From NCBI GenBank assembly GCA_019096065.1, contig JAGUCH010000002.1, forward strand, positions 15,326,501-15,390,500: 64,000 nucleotides of DNA. The letters run 5' to 3'. A program made the translations under genes and the position numbers. The notes below the pieces were generated by a model that saw only the letters and a list, made by a program, of their open reading frames with translations, ran no database searches and was not told where the DNA came from. Source of the DNA: Paracyclopina nana (Eukaryota; Arthropoda; Copepoda; Cyclopoida; Cyclopettidae). Positions 24,925-35,915 of the stretch are shown piece after piece (the first letter of the stretch is position 1; every line of letters begins with the position of its first letter).

Positions 24925-24979
24925 CTTTGCTGGAATGAGAAAGAGACATTGTAGTAAGCTCCATCATGTGGTTTTTTTC
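24925..24979 (-). promoter_or_regulatory. 55-nt RNF185-SDHAF2 spacer with 3' splice-site sequence
   Basis: Read on the - strand, the spacer ends in a pyrimidine tract and CAG, then CAAAG and the SDHAF2 ATG. The spacing is too short for a usual terminator plus promoter. It may be a trans-splice acceptor of an operon-like transcript or the acceptor of a 5' UTR intron. Confidence 0.45.
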
Positions 24980-25567
24980 TCAATATAACATGAGCCATAA
25001 TATGAAGGCAAATGCCACCCAAAGGAAAACTCTGCTAAATGTCTGCTCCTCAAAAAAATGAGAAGATCCTCGAGTTGTCATGCCTTGATCACCAAGGCTC
25101 AAATTGGTTGCGAAAAACCCGAATGGGAATGCTCCAATTCCATAGGACATTTGAAAGCCGCCTGAACTGAAGGCGTTGCTGAACTGTCCGCTATCAAATA
25201 TCCCTCCAGAGCTTTCAGGCTCGGGACGCTGGCCTTGGGGCCTTGGTGGGATCGGTTTCTCCCTCAGATCTTTTTGTTCCCCGTCGCGCCCATAAAGGGG
25301 AATCACTTTGTCTCTGCTGATGCCAGCTTTGCACACTGGGCAAATTTGTTGCTCTGGCCTCGTTTCCAGCCACTGATGTATGCAAGGCCAACAAAAAAGA
25401 TGGCCACACAACGAAATGACAGGATCCGAAGCCGCGTCAAGGCATATATTGCACTCAAAGGATCTTGCACCAGGATCATCCTCTTTCTCTGATCCTTTCT
25501 TGGTTGACTCTCTTTTCTCGTGGCTTTCACTGCGCTCAGAAGAATCACAAGTTTTCTTGGAAGCCAT
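24980..25567 (-). CDS. RNF185: E3 ubiquitin ligase RNF185 (RNF5/RNF185 family)
   Basis: Tail-anchored RING E3 ligase of the endoplasmic reticulum, acting in ER-associated degradation and mitophagy in vertebrates. Length 195 aa from the chosen start (human about 192). The RING is C3HC4: [20 protein letters not shown], then CxxC and CPVC about 40 residues on. It is followed by the diagnostic [12 protein letters not shown] and [12 protein letters not shown], then [21 protein letters not shown]-terminal hydrophobic helix ([16 protein letters not shown]) anchors it. An upstream in-frame ATG at 25597 would add ten residues; I chose the second Met because MASK is how family members begin. Confidence 0.95.
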   Translation of the reverse strand: MASKKTCDSSERSESHEKRESTKKGSEKEDDPGARSFECNICLDAASDPVISLCGHLFCWPCIHQWLETRPEQQICPVCKAGISRDKVIPLYGRDGEQKDLREKPIPPRPQGQRPEPESSGGIFDSGQFSNAFSSGGFQMSYGIGAFPFGFFATNLSLGDQGMTTRGSSHFFEEQTFSRVFLWVAFAFILWLMLY

Positions 25568-25973
25568 TTTAGAAGTGATGCGAGTTGTTAATGACATTCA
25601 GCCGCGTTTTATTTTCAAAGATATTTTTGCCTAATGCACTTTGGCGGAATATTTATCGACGATGTCATACTTTAAAACATTTTATCTCAACTCACTGATT
25701 TATTGTTGGCTTCTTCCAAAGTGCAATTTCATAACATAAGAGTTACAAAATTTCGAGTAGGCAACGTTCATTACGTAGGAGAGCGCAAAAAAGCCAGAAA
25801 GCCCTAATAAAAGCCCAAACCTCAAGATAAGAATAATGACAGTTTTCCGCGAAATTATATGGCAACACTGCGCATGTTTACTCAGCTAGCTGTCAGCTGA
25901 CACTTCAGTCTTCAGTCTTCACTCTTCTTTTGAAGTCAGAAAACAGAAGAGATAAGTCGAATTCTTAGTCACA
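25568..25973. promoter_or_regulatory. Divergent promoter region RNF185 / zinc-finger gene
   Basis: 406 bp between opposite-facing start codons. It contains AGCTGTCAGCTGACA near 25890 (E-box CAGCTG) and short CTTCAGT direct repeats near 25905-25920. No TATA box is obvious. Both genes are expected to be broadly expressed. Confidence 0.4.
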
Positions 25974-28697
25974 ATGAATTGCGACGAGTCAAATCCTTTT
26001 CCTTCACTCAGACATTTCGGTGCTGAAAGAGAGCTGATGAATGCCAACGTTCAAAAAGCATCTTTTTTGGATACTGCCATGGAAAAGAGACCTTTGGCTC
26101 AGAACACTTGCCCGTTTTGCTCTCAGTCTTTCAAAAGGATCGAATCCATCATTGGTCACATCAACGCTGAGCATTACACTCTTCTGGATGATGCCCAACT
26201 TCGCTGTCCCTGTGGCCTGCGATTCCTGAACAAGTACATGCTGAAAAAACATGACACGAGATGCAAGAAGAACAACTACAAATCTAGCCCCAAGTGCGAG
26301 CTTTGCTCAGCTGTCCTGGTGACAGATGTGAAATTACGCGAGCATCTTAAACTGCACCGTTCTTCGCCTGAATTGCCGCCTAAGAGGAGTGCGAAAAAGA
26401 AACCCTCGATGCTGTCATGTCCCACTTGCACCAATCATTTCGAGGACGAAAACACCCTGAAAACCCACTTTGACAACTATTGCAGCCTCTCCACTTTAGT
26501 GTGCAATTTTTGCCACTGCGTGCATGCTAGCATTGGAGAGTATCTTGACCATGCGCGGCAAGCACATTACGGAAATATTGGTGTCATTCAGATGTCCTGT
26601 GATCAATGTGATATTCAAGAGTACGAACGTGACTTCTTCCTCAAGCATGACGCCAAGTGTCAGGGCCACACCAAGTTCAAATGTGACTTTTGCGCAATGG
26701 TCTTTGCCAGTGTTGAGGGCAAGTCAGTGCACCTCAAAGCCAATCATTCAGAGCTAGCAACCAGGCTTTGGGTCAGTTGTCCCACCTGCGGGGAAATGTT
26801 CCCTAGCCAGGATTTGCTGCAGAACCACATTCAAAGTGATCCGTGCTGTCTGCGATGTGAATTCTGCCCTATGGGCTTTGAATTCCCCAAGGATTACCTG
26901 CAACATGGCCGTGAGGCGCACGAGGCTGAAACTGACTTTGCCTGGATCCAATGCTGCCATGGCTGTGGCCAGTGCCTGCCCAAGAACTTCATCTACAACG
27001 AGCACGTGGGCACTTGCACCAGCAAGTTCAAAAAGACGGCTGACAGCAAAAAGCCAAAGATCACTTACACCTGCAATTACTGCTCGGAGCAGTTCCAGTA
27101 TCACGGCCGCTACTACACTCATTGTCGGTCTTTGCATCGCAAAAAGGTGTTCGAGGATTGGGAGGCTTGTGGCAGTTGCAAGCTCCATTTCCCCGGTGAT
27201 ATCAGCAAGCATACGCGGTTCTGCAGGGACTTCAAGTGCTACTTTTGCTCGAAGGTGTGCTACAAGTTGGTCGACTTTTTGGCCCACTCCTTCCAAGACC
27301 ACCGAAAGGAAGTGATGCGAACGTGGGGCAAATGCTCGGGCTGCTCAAACTACTTTCCAAACGACCACATTTTGCGCAAGCACCTGGAGGAGTGTGCTCC
27401 CACGAAGGTCGCCACGGAGGAGGAGGAGCTGTACAAGTGCCCCTTTTGCACCTACTCGTCAAAGTGGTGCAAAACGCTGACCACTCACTTGAACAAGGAG
27501 CATTTGGACCAGGTGAAAGAGCTCAACTTTTGCTGTCCGAGATGCGGCCAATACTTCTCTGATGGAGTTGTGCTCCACAAGCATTCCCGCCGGTGCAAGA
27601 AGAGCCCTGGCAACTTGAGGAAGTCGTATCACTGCGAATACTGTGGCGCTTACTCGGTCGTGTCTTCGCACGCTTTTTTCAGACACTTGAACGTTGAACA
27701 TCTGGAGAAGATTATCCATTTGGACATCTCGTGCAAGTGTGGCCTTTACTTCCCCGATGAATCGGTTCTCGAGAATCACCTAGGCAAATGCAAGCAGGCA
27801 AGGCCAGAAGCCTACAGCTGCAGCCACTGCCCATTCACTGATAAGCTGCGTGCCAACCTAATATCCCATTTGAACGCGGAACATTTGTCCGAAATGAAAG
27901 AGCTCAACCTGCTCAGCCATTGTGGCAAGTACTTCCCTGACCCTGCTTACTTGGAGAAGCATCACAAATACTGTGCCACGTGCAGGCAGAAACGGCTCGC
28001 CTGCGATTTTTGCCCCTATGCAACCGCTAGTCCTACCCTCATTGTCACCCATATCAATGCGGAGCATTTGGAGGAGGCAAGTGGCAAGCTTGAGCGATGC
28101 AGCAATTTTGGGTGTGAATACCTTGTCCCTGATGGGGCCCAGTACAAGGGGCATAGGTGCAAGTTCACCATGCCTGAGTTGAAGATCAAATTGGAGTTTG
28201 ATGAAGACTGTGAAGAGGCTGACAATTTGGGCCTGTTCACGTGTTCCCGGTGTGACTTTCAGTTCACCTCGAGCATGGCGCTAGCTACCCATACCACTCA
28301 GCTATGCAGCGCGGATTTTAAATGCGGGTTTTGCTCCGAGGGCTTTTTCTCCACTCTGAATGAGTACGTCAAGCACGCCACCATTGAGCATATGGAGAAA
28401 GTGGTGCAGTTGTGGAAGGGGTGCAAAGTTTGCCACGCGGTATATCCCATAAGCCAGTATCTGGAATTGCACTCACAACAGTGCTCCCTTATTAAGGGCA
28501 TGTGCCAATATTGCCCGGCCTTGCTACGTAACCACGAAACGTTGTCACATGCTCACAAGAAACACGTGAGAGAAATCATGCGGGACTGGCTGCCATGTCC
28601 CAATTGTGGTGTCGTCTTTCCAATCCTTCAAACGTTGAAAAATCACTATTTGAAGCAGTGCTTTAATCATGCCACAGCAGAACAAGAAAAGCTTTAA
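25974..28697 (+). CDS. Intronless protein with 27 alternating C2H2/C2HC zinc fingers (907 aa)
   Basis: Single-exon ORF made almost wholly of zinc fingers; no SET, KRAB, ZAD or BTB domain is seen. I count 27 finger-like units. Odd units 1-21 end in His (C-x2-C...H-x3-4-H), even units 2-22 end in Cys (C-x1-2-C...H-x3-C). Unit 23 is also Cys-type, so alternation slips by one, then resumes to unit 27. Unit 20 has lost its first Cys (LLSHCGKYFPD). C2H2 units often end AEH or REAH, and linkers to the following C2HC unit are about ten residues, often with a Trp (RLWVSCP, DFAWIQC, RTWGKCS). A nucleic-acid-binding role is likely by family, not shown. No TGEKP linkers are present. The stop overlaps the gamma-COP stop on the other strand. 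Confidence 0.9.
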   Translation: MNCDESNPFPSLRHFGAERELMNANVQKASFLDTAMEKRPLAQNTCPFCSQSFKRIESIIGHINAEHYTLLDDAQLRCPCGLRFLNKYMLKKHDTRCKKNNYKSSPKCELCSAVLVTDVKLREHLKLHRSSPELPPKRSAKKKPSMLSCPTCTNHFEDENTLKTHFDNYCSLSTLVCNFCHCVHASIGEYLDHARQAHYGNIGVIQMSCDQCDIQEYERDFFLKHDAKCQGHTKFKCDFCAMVFASVEGKSVHLKANHSELATRLWVSCPTCGEMFPSQDLLQNHIQSDPCCLRCEFCPMGFEFPKDYLQHGREAHEAETDFAWIQCCHGCGQCLPKNFIYNEHVGTCTSKFKKTADSKKPKITYTCNYCSEQFQYHGRYYTHCRSLHRKKVFEDWEACGSCKLHFPGDISKHTRFCRDFKCYFCSKVCYKLVDFLAHSFQDHRKEVMRTWGKCSGCSNYFPNDHILRKHLEECAPTKVATEEEELYKCPFCTYSSKWCKTLTTHLNKEHLDQVKELNFCCPRCGQYFSDGVVLHKHSRRCKKSPGNLRKSYHCEYCGAYSVVSSHAFFRHLNVEHLEKIIHLDISCKCGLYFPDESVLENHLGKCKQARPEAYSCSHCPFTDKLRANLISHLNAEHLSEMKELNLLSHCGKYFPDPAYLEKHHKYCATCRQKRLACDFCPYATASPTLIVTHINAEHLEEASGKLERCSNFGCEYLVPDGAQYKGHRCKFTMPELKIKLEFDEDCEEADNLGLFTCSRCDFQFTSSMALATHTTQLCSADFKCGFCSEGFFSTLNEYVKHATIEHMEKVVQLWKGCKVCHAVYPISQYLELHSQQCSLIKGMCQYCPALLRNHETLSHAHKKHVREIMRDWLPCPNCGVVFPILQTLKNHYLKQCFNHATAEQEKL
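28694..28697. other. Interlocking stop codons of two convergent genes
   Basis: The palindrome TTAA holds the zinc-finger stop TAA (28695-28697, +) and the gamma-COP stop TAA (28694-28696, -). Coding ends overlap by 2 bp, so each 3' UTR must be antisense to the other gene's coding sequence. Confidence 0.9.
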
Positions 28698-31600
28698 CCA
28701 ATTGTGCTCGTGATGAGCTCGGAAACTTCCTTGTCCATGGACCTGACTGCGATTTGCATTGTCACGCCGTCAGAGGACAAGGCCAGCTTGGCTCTGACCA
28801 AGACTTCAACCCCACCCCTGAATATGCCTAGATAAGAGAAAGAAAACATTACAACACTTTATAAGTTACTGTAATTACGCTTGTACCAGAAAGCAAAAGA
28901 GTGTGCGAGCTCTTTCCCTCTGGAGCCCTGTCAGTCCTTTCGCAAGCTTGAAGCCCCAAGTGAGCCAATATGGTTTTGATGGCCTCATCAAGGCTCTTCG
29001 TGTCATCCAATGAGAAAGTGTCTTCCAGCTCATTTTCAGGACCGAGCTCCTCCCAAGCTGCGGGGAAGTTGGCTTTCATGGACTTTTGCATGAAATCAGC
29101 CACAGTAATGTTCATGTCCTCCAAGGCGTACTCATCGCTGTAACCTTCTTCTGCATCGGGCTCGCCTAAGAAACATTGAGAAACATTAGTCATTGCTATT
29201 ATAGTTAGTTAAAAACTAGACTACAATTGTGATGTTGCTGTATGAAATATATCACTCTACGAAAAAATTAGCATGACACAATCTAATTATAGTTTGTCTT
29301 AAAGCTGATAATTTGAGCTAGCTTCATAATAGTTTTTCATATTCTTATAATGGAAAAAAGGCAAAAATTTGTCCATTGGGACATAATTTTTAAAATATCA
29401 TTGATTAACGGATGTGAAAATTGGATTAAAAAATTTTTTTGTCAGATTTTAGAACATTTGAATTTCCGCGCCTTTTCCGAAGTACCATGACTGCCTCAGT
29501 GGAAAGTGGGTGTGAGTAAGAAAACGAGCCGAAAATATTGGGGAAAAAATATTTACAGCCGGTGAAAAAAATCCGCTAAATCACTTTTTAGCTGATGCAG
29601 TATTAACAAAGGAGCCATAGCTTAGAAATAAAAAGTCGTCAAAATGTTGTATGTAAAAACGGAGCAGGCTCCAAAACACTTCAAAACGTATTGTTTTGCG
29701 CAATGGCTCGCTCGTTCTTGATTCGAATCTCGCTCGAGCAGCTCTTGCTGTCACTTTTTGCATTTTTCACTCCAGGAAAGTAAAGATTGTGGACGATGGA
29801 GTTGAACTGGAGTACCAATCAGCTTGACATCAAGACCAAGAGTGTTGAGCAGACTTTGGAGCCACTGGTGATGCAAGTAAGTCGCTACTCAACCGTAACT
29901 CTTAAAAGAGCATCTTATCAGATTTGAGATGTAGGTCACCACTCTGGTGTCTTCCAAGTCTCCGCAAAAAAGCAAGGGCAAGTCAAAAAGAGCTCATGTT
30001 CTGGTGGCAGCAGTGGAGAGGGCGACTGCAAACTTTGTTGAACGTGGCCAGCAAATCGCCGCCGAAAATCCTGCCATCGAAGCAGACATGATGGTAGCTG
30101 TGCATGAAGTGGGTCAAAGTGGAGAAGCTATGTCAAGCACCGCAAGAGAGTTTGCTTCAGATCCTTGCTCATCAGTGAGAAGAGGAAATATGGTAAGTTA
30201 TAGTGGCTTCAAAAATTGAAATTACTCCTATACCATGATTCTCACTATATAGGTTCGTGCCGCGAGAAGCCTGCTCTCTGCTGTAGCAAGGCTGCTTATT
30301 CTAGCAGACATGATCGACGTGGATGTGCTCCTCACTAAACTCCGTCGTGTCGAGGATGACATTGAGCACCTCAAGACAGTCAGCTCTCAAGCTGAACTGG
30401 TTGAGTCTATGCAGAACTTTGGACACTCCACGCATGAGCTGATGGCTCAGGCTGCCAAAAGGCAGCACGAGTTGAAGGATCCTGCCATGAGAGATGATTT
30501 GGCAGCCGCGAGGGCTGTGCTCAAAAAGCATTCAATGATGCTGCTCACAGCATCAAAGGCTTACGTCCGACACCCTGAACTAGCAGCCGCCAAAGCCAAC
30601 AGAGACTTTGTGCTGGCTCAAGTAAGTTTCCGCTTTTGTGAATACCTAAACAGGCACACACACATCAACTTTGCACCAGGTATGCGAGGCAGTCCACACA
30701 ATTTCCGAGGTGGCCAAAGGACAAACTCCTGCTGGTGGCCAGTCTAGCTATGAGGGTCCTGGTGAACTGGCCGCTGCCATGGATGATTTTGATGCTTCCC
30801 TCATCATCAACCCTCTTACATATGACGAAAACCGGAATAGGCAGCTTCTAGAGGAAAGCCTTGAATCCATAATTTCCGGAGCGGCCTTACTGGCAGACTC
30901 AAGGTAATGAAAGCCACGTGAAACGACATCTTTTTATGAGCGGCAACAAAATGGGTCCATTAAAACCCACTCAGGATGATTGCACATTTGCCACATCATG
31001 CACAATATGTAAAAGGCTAACTTGCTTATTTTTGCCTTAATATGCTTTCAGTTGCACAAGAGATGACAGAAGAGAAAAAATTGTGGCTGCAGGCAACAGC
31101 GTGAGGCAAGCACTTCAAGATTTGCTTAGCGAGTACTTGGCCAATGCTGGAAAAGTTCCTTCCGATCAACTTGACCTAGCTATAGACAATATGTGCAGGC
31201 GAACTCAAGATCTACGGTAAGAAAAGAGACTTTAGAATTCCTTGGGGTCTGAGAATTACATTTTTCCTTTTAGCCGACAGTTGCGCAAGGCAGTTGTGGA
31301 TCACGTTTCAGACGGTTTCTTGGAACCGGACACCCCCCTGTTGATGTTGCTAGCTGCAGCCAGGGAGGGTCATGAAAAGGAGGTGGAGGAGTTTGGTGAC
31401 ATGTTCACTGAGCATGCTAGCAAATTGGTGGAAGTAGCCAATTTGGCCTGTTCAATGTCAAACAATGAAGATGGCGTTAAAATGGTTAGGTACGCTGCTG
31501 CCCAAATTGAGACCCTATGCCCACAGGTGACAATTATTTTTTGGCCGACGAAATTGAAGAGTTTTAAAAATGAGGCATGGCTTTTCAGGTGATCAATGCT

Positions 31601-34600
31601 GCCAGGATTTTAGCTGCTAGGCCCAAAAGTAAGGTTGCCCAGGAAAACATGGAAGTGTTCAGGGATGCATGGATGAACCAAGTTCGAATTTTAACTGATG
31701 CTGTCGATGACATTACCACTATCGACGACTTCTTGGCTGTCAGCGAAAACCATATACTGGAGGATGTGAATAATTGCGTTGCAGCGCTTCAAGTACGACA
31801 ACAAAAATTTTAGTAATACCTGAATAGTGCTATAATTGACATCTTCTATCTGTAAAGGCTGGTGATATTGATGCGCTTGATCGAACAGCTGGGGCCATAA
31901 GAGGAAGAAGCTCGAGAATATGTGGAGTCGTTGCAGCAGAAATGGACAATTACGAGCCTGGCTATTATACTGGAAGGGTGATGGAAGCAGTCCAATTGCT
32001 AGCTGAACGAGTCATGCCAAATTTTGCTGACAAGGTTGAGGCCAATGTTCATGGACATGCTACCCCGATGAACGAATTTGTCGATGCTGCGAGACTGGTA
32101 TATGAAGGTGTACGTGAGATTCGAAGAGCTGTGCTGCTCAACAGAGGTGCCTACGATTCTGATGCCGAATGGGAAAATGAGAATGAACCTGACCCTGGTT
32201 TGCCCTCTGTTGGAGACATGGTTGACGAGTACCCGGAAATCTCCGGTGTAACCACCGCACGCGAGGCCATGAAAAAAATGCCTGAACAGGACAGGGCCAA
32301 GATCGCTGAACAGGTTGAGGTGTTTCGCGTGGAGAAGCGAAAGTTTGATATGGAAGTGTCCAAATGGGATGACAATGGCAACGACATCATTGTTTTGGCC
32401 AAGCACATGTGTATGATCATGATGGAAATGACTGATTTCACTAGAGGCAGAGGTCCTCTACAGACTACATTGGCAGTCATTGAGGCAGCCCGCAAGATTT
32501 CAGAAGCTGGCACCAAATTGGACAAATTGGCCAGGCAAATTGCTGACCAGTGCCCAGAGTCTTCCACCAAAAAAGATCTCCTTGCTTACCTCCAAAGAAT
32601 TGCTCTGTATTGTCACCAGTTGAACATCACTTCAAAGGTATGTACATTCATGTGAAATCCCTCGTAAAATCCTAAAACATGTTTTCCCACCCCTAGGTCA
32701 AGGCTGATGTTCAAAATGTATCAGGAGAGTTGATTGTATCTGGTCTTGACTCCGCCACCTCTCTCATTCAGGCAGCCAAGAACTTGATGAATGCTGTTGT
32801 GTTGACTGTCAAAGCTTCTTACGTAGCGAGCACAAAATACCCTAGACAAGCAGCTCTGACCGAGGGAATTAATTCCAAGCCTATCGTTGTGTGGAAGATG
32901 AAGGTACAGATTCCACTTTTCATTTATCTTACTACTTATACTATTATACTTTTGCGCATAGGCGCCTGAAAAGAAGCCACTGATTCGAAGGGACCAAGAC
33001 GTTCAAGCCAAAGTGAGAAAAGGGACGCAATCTGAGCAAAACCACCCAGCCGCAGATCTAAGTGAATTTCTTAACTAGAATTCTCTTAAAGTAACATGAT
33101 CAGCTAAGTTTTGTATTTTTGCTATGAAATCTTAAGGTCTGACGCATTTTTAACGTATGAAACCATTCCAAAGCCCAGTTACTACAACTTTCCTTTTAAA
33201 AATCCTATGGTTGATTTTTTGAACGCAATCTCTTACTTTAGCCATTTTGTTTTCTTTGCCTAATCTTTTTACTACTATATATAATAATAAGCTTTTGTGA
33301 GCATAAACGCACTCCAAGCAGACTAAAATCGGCTCTGAAAATGAATTGCTTACCTGTGATGGGATCACAATCCTTGACCGTAAACCTCATTGTCGGTGAT
33401 ATGGAGCCGATCCAATTCGAGAGGTCCATTGGCGTAGCCAAGATGACGAACATGGATCCACTCAGGTTGAAATTCAACCTCGGGCAAGGAATGACTTTGA
33501 CCAGCTCATAGTGCTCGGGGATCTCCACAGTGACATTGACAGTTTCCAACAATTGGTCACTGAGAGTGTTGGTGCACTCAAACTGCAACACGAGGTGCTC
33601 AGGAAACACGTGCTTGATGCACTGAACAAAGTATTCAGTTTCGGTTTCGGTCAGCTCCACAGGGGAGCTGGATTTGAAGAGAGGCCCCAGTTTCGCGGTG
33701 TCCGGCATGGCTGCAAACTTTTGCGCAAACATGTCATGCCTGGTTGAAGAAGTATTGACCTTTTCTGATCCCTTGGGCCCTGAAGGAGTCTGACTGGCAT
33801 GCTTATTGCTGTTGTCACTAGGCACAGCCTGGATGTCAAACGGGACGTTGCAAGCAGATAAGGAGTAGCTATGCAGGGCTTTCTCCAGATTGGGCAAGGA
33901 CAGGTCCAAGCCACTGAGAATGTACATGGAATTGGTCGCAATTTGCTGCTGCTCCAGGATGGCTTTGAAGTAGGTGGCTCTATCACGTACCTCGTCATCT
34001 ACGTCCAATTGGCACCTGGTCAGCAGGACCAGGATGTTGTTCAAGAGGTCGTCGCAGAGGGCTCCAAACCTCGCCAAGGCTGACACCGCAGCTGCTCTCA
34101 CTTCCGCAATTTCAAGGATGACTCGGTTGTAGATGTATCGGATGTATCTTGCAGGATTGGCCGTTCTCGGCCCCTCGATGCCAATGAAGTGCAGGACTCG
34201 CACTGCCAAGCAGGTGTGCTCGCAGTCCTCAATGAATTCGCACAGGTGAGCGAGGCCGCTCTCCTTGGCCTCCGGATACTCCTGGATGAGCGCTATAAAC
34301 GTATCCGTGATGCAGGTCTTGAACACCAGTCCACCCTCATCCCTGAGCATGTTGGACAGGAAGTTCATGAGGAGCGCATACTTCTTGGGGAACTTCATGC
34401 ACAGCGACTTGATCGCGTGCACCACCACGACCTTGAACTCATCCGAGATCTCGCTGACAAAGGTCGCAATTTGCTTCATCAACCTGTCCACCGAGGACTC
34501 GGCTCCGGTTTTGAGCAGGGTCGTGATGGCCAAGGTGGCAATGGAACGATTGCTATCACTGATCAAGGTTTCCAGGTCGAGGTTGCAGGTTGTCACCGCG

Positions 34601-35621
34601 GCAGGGTGGTTAATCGAGACCTGGTTCAAGGTGCGAACCGCGGCAAAACGGAGGGTCGTTTTCTGGTCAGCACAAAACATTTGGAGCACAGAGATGGCTT
34701 GGCTCAAATCCCTGGTGGACTTCTTGCTCAGGTTCACGATGGCATTGGCAGCCTCGTACACCACCATGGACGACTTGTGCCTGAGACAAGTCTCGAGGAA
34801 GTCCAGGTGCTTCTCAGCATTCTCCTCCTCGATCATTTTCGCCACCATCCGGACGAGCAGACAGGTAGCATAGGGACTCTTGAGTTGCGTCTTGACCAAC
34901 TTCGATACCATCTTGGAGACTGCAAGCCGGTCGGTTTTCCGGACGTAGTACAAGAATCCCAAGGCATGATATTGCACCATGTCATCCTCGGAGGCTGACA
35001 GCGTCTCAGTGGCTTCATTCACCCACCGCTTGACCACTTCAAAGCTGCCTTGGCAATGCTCGGCCTGCTGCATGGATGACACGAGTCCAGCCGATGCAAT
35101 GGTGGCACTTTTGTCCACTATGGCTTGCTTCATGTACCTCTCAAGAGACTGGAGCATAAAAGGATCATTGGTGATGCAGCACAAAGCTCTGATCGCAGCA
35201 GCCCTAAAACTGAAAAAAACCACCATTATAATTATGTCATTAGAAGCATTTAAAAATTAAATTACTTGTCCTCCTTGCCAGTCATGTCTTTGGTCAGGCT
35301 GGAGGTCACGATGATCACATCTTCGGACATTTTCGCCAACGATTTGATGCCAAGGTAGACCAACCTGCGCAAGACTGGATCCTTGCACTGGAAGAGCTTG
35401 GTGATGGCGAAGAAGCACTCGGTGGCTTCCCTGGTGGCCAGAATTTCCCCACTGTGGATCATGTAGAGCACCTTGGCCAATATTGCCCCACATTTCTTGG
35501 CGTTCACCGGGGACTCGTTGAAGACTCGGGCTTCTTGCAGAACAGTGGTTTTCTCCAGAATTGAGAATGGATGCGAGTCCATGATGGCAATTTCCTCTTC
35601 TCTTTTACTCCCGAAACTCAT
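28694..35621 (-). CDS. COPG1: Coatomer subunit gamma (4 exons, 874 aa)
   Basis: Large subunit of the COPI coat F-subcomplex, needed for Golgi-ER retrograde and intra-Golgi traffic. Exons in order of transcription: 35266-35621, 33354-35209, 28887-29165, 28694-28827. N-terminal adaptin-type HEAT solenoid (residues about 20-550: NPF-like start, [48 protein letters not shown]), then the appendage with the platform end ([39 protein letters not shown]). The length equals human COPG1. A 4188-bp intron (29166-33353) contains the whole alpha-catenin gene on the other strand. An acceptor-like TTTTTCAG ends 16 nt before the ATG, suggesting a 5' UTR intron or trans-splice site. Confidence 0.96.
29166..29795. 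promoter_or_regulatory. Gamma-COP intron sequence upstream of alpha-catenin
   Basis: About 630 bp that must contain alpha-catenin's promoter and 5' UTR, since the gene is nested. A strong 3' splice site (CTCCAG) occurs at about 29775. No TATA element is decisive. Confidence 0.4.
29796..33078 (+). CDS. CTNNA (alpha-Cat): Alpha-catenin, nested in a gamma-COP intron (10 exons, 885 aa)
   Basis: Links the cadherin-beta-catenin complex to actin at adherens junctions. Exons: 29796-29876, 29935-30192, 30253-30621, 30680-30903, 31052-31216, 31274-31526, 31589-31792, 31858-32637, 32697-32903, 32962-33078. Vinculin-family fold: N-terminal beta-catenin binding and dimerisation region ([38 protein letters not shown]), middle MI/MII/MIII bundles, and C-terminal actin-binding domain ([31 protein letters not shown]). 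Length is normal for the family. All introns are short. TTTTTCACTCCAG just upstream of the ATG suggests a 5' UTR intron whose first exon would lie at 29166-29760. The entire gene is on the strand opposite to gamma-COP, inside its intron. Confidence 0.95.
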
Positions 35622-35751
35622 ATCAATAAATAGAAATCTGAAAAACGTATGTGTGGAAAAACAGCCACGCTGGCTTCAACACAAGCTCCATATGTGCGCT
35701 CTACTTCAGTGTATATACGTTGCTAGGTATATATTTATTCAAAATGCAAAA

Positions 35752-35915
35752 TTACAGCTTCCATGATCGTTTTCGGGAATAGGCAGAAATCATACTGTTT
35801 TGGTAGTCTGTCATCATTTCTTGAGAATCGGAAGACGAAATCAGGCTTGGAATTATCACTGTGGCTGACACTTGACTAGTTGATGAAGGCTTGGGCAGCC
35901 TAACTGTGAAAGCGT
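35752..35915 (-). CDS. Putative terminal exon, alternative importin-beta C-terminal tail
   Basis: Preceded on the - strand by TTCGCTTTCCAG. Read in phase 1 it is open for 54 residues (starting AFTVRLPKPSSTSQVSATVI, Ser-rich, ending RKRSWKL) and stops at 35754. It matches the phase of the exon at 38361-38458. I recognise no domain. It could instead be the 3' exon of an unknown separate gene. Confidence 0.4.

Noticed and set aside
26754..27302. - strand ORFs inside the zinc-finger gene
   Set aside because: Low-complexity reverse reading of Cys/His codons; the + strand frame is certain.
34189..34998. + strand ORF of 269 codons opposite gamma-COP
   Set aside because: Antisense shadow of the conserved gamma-COP exon, with no recognisable domain.
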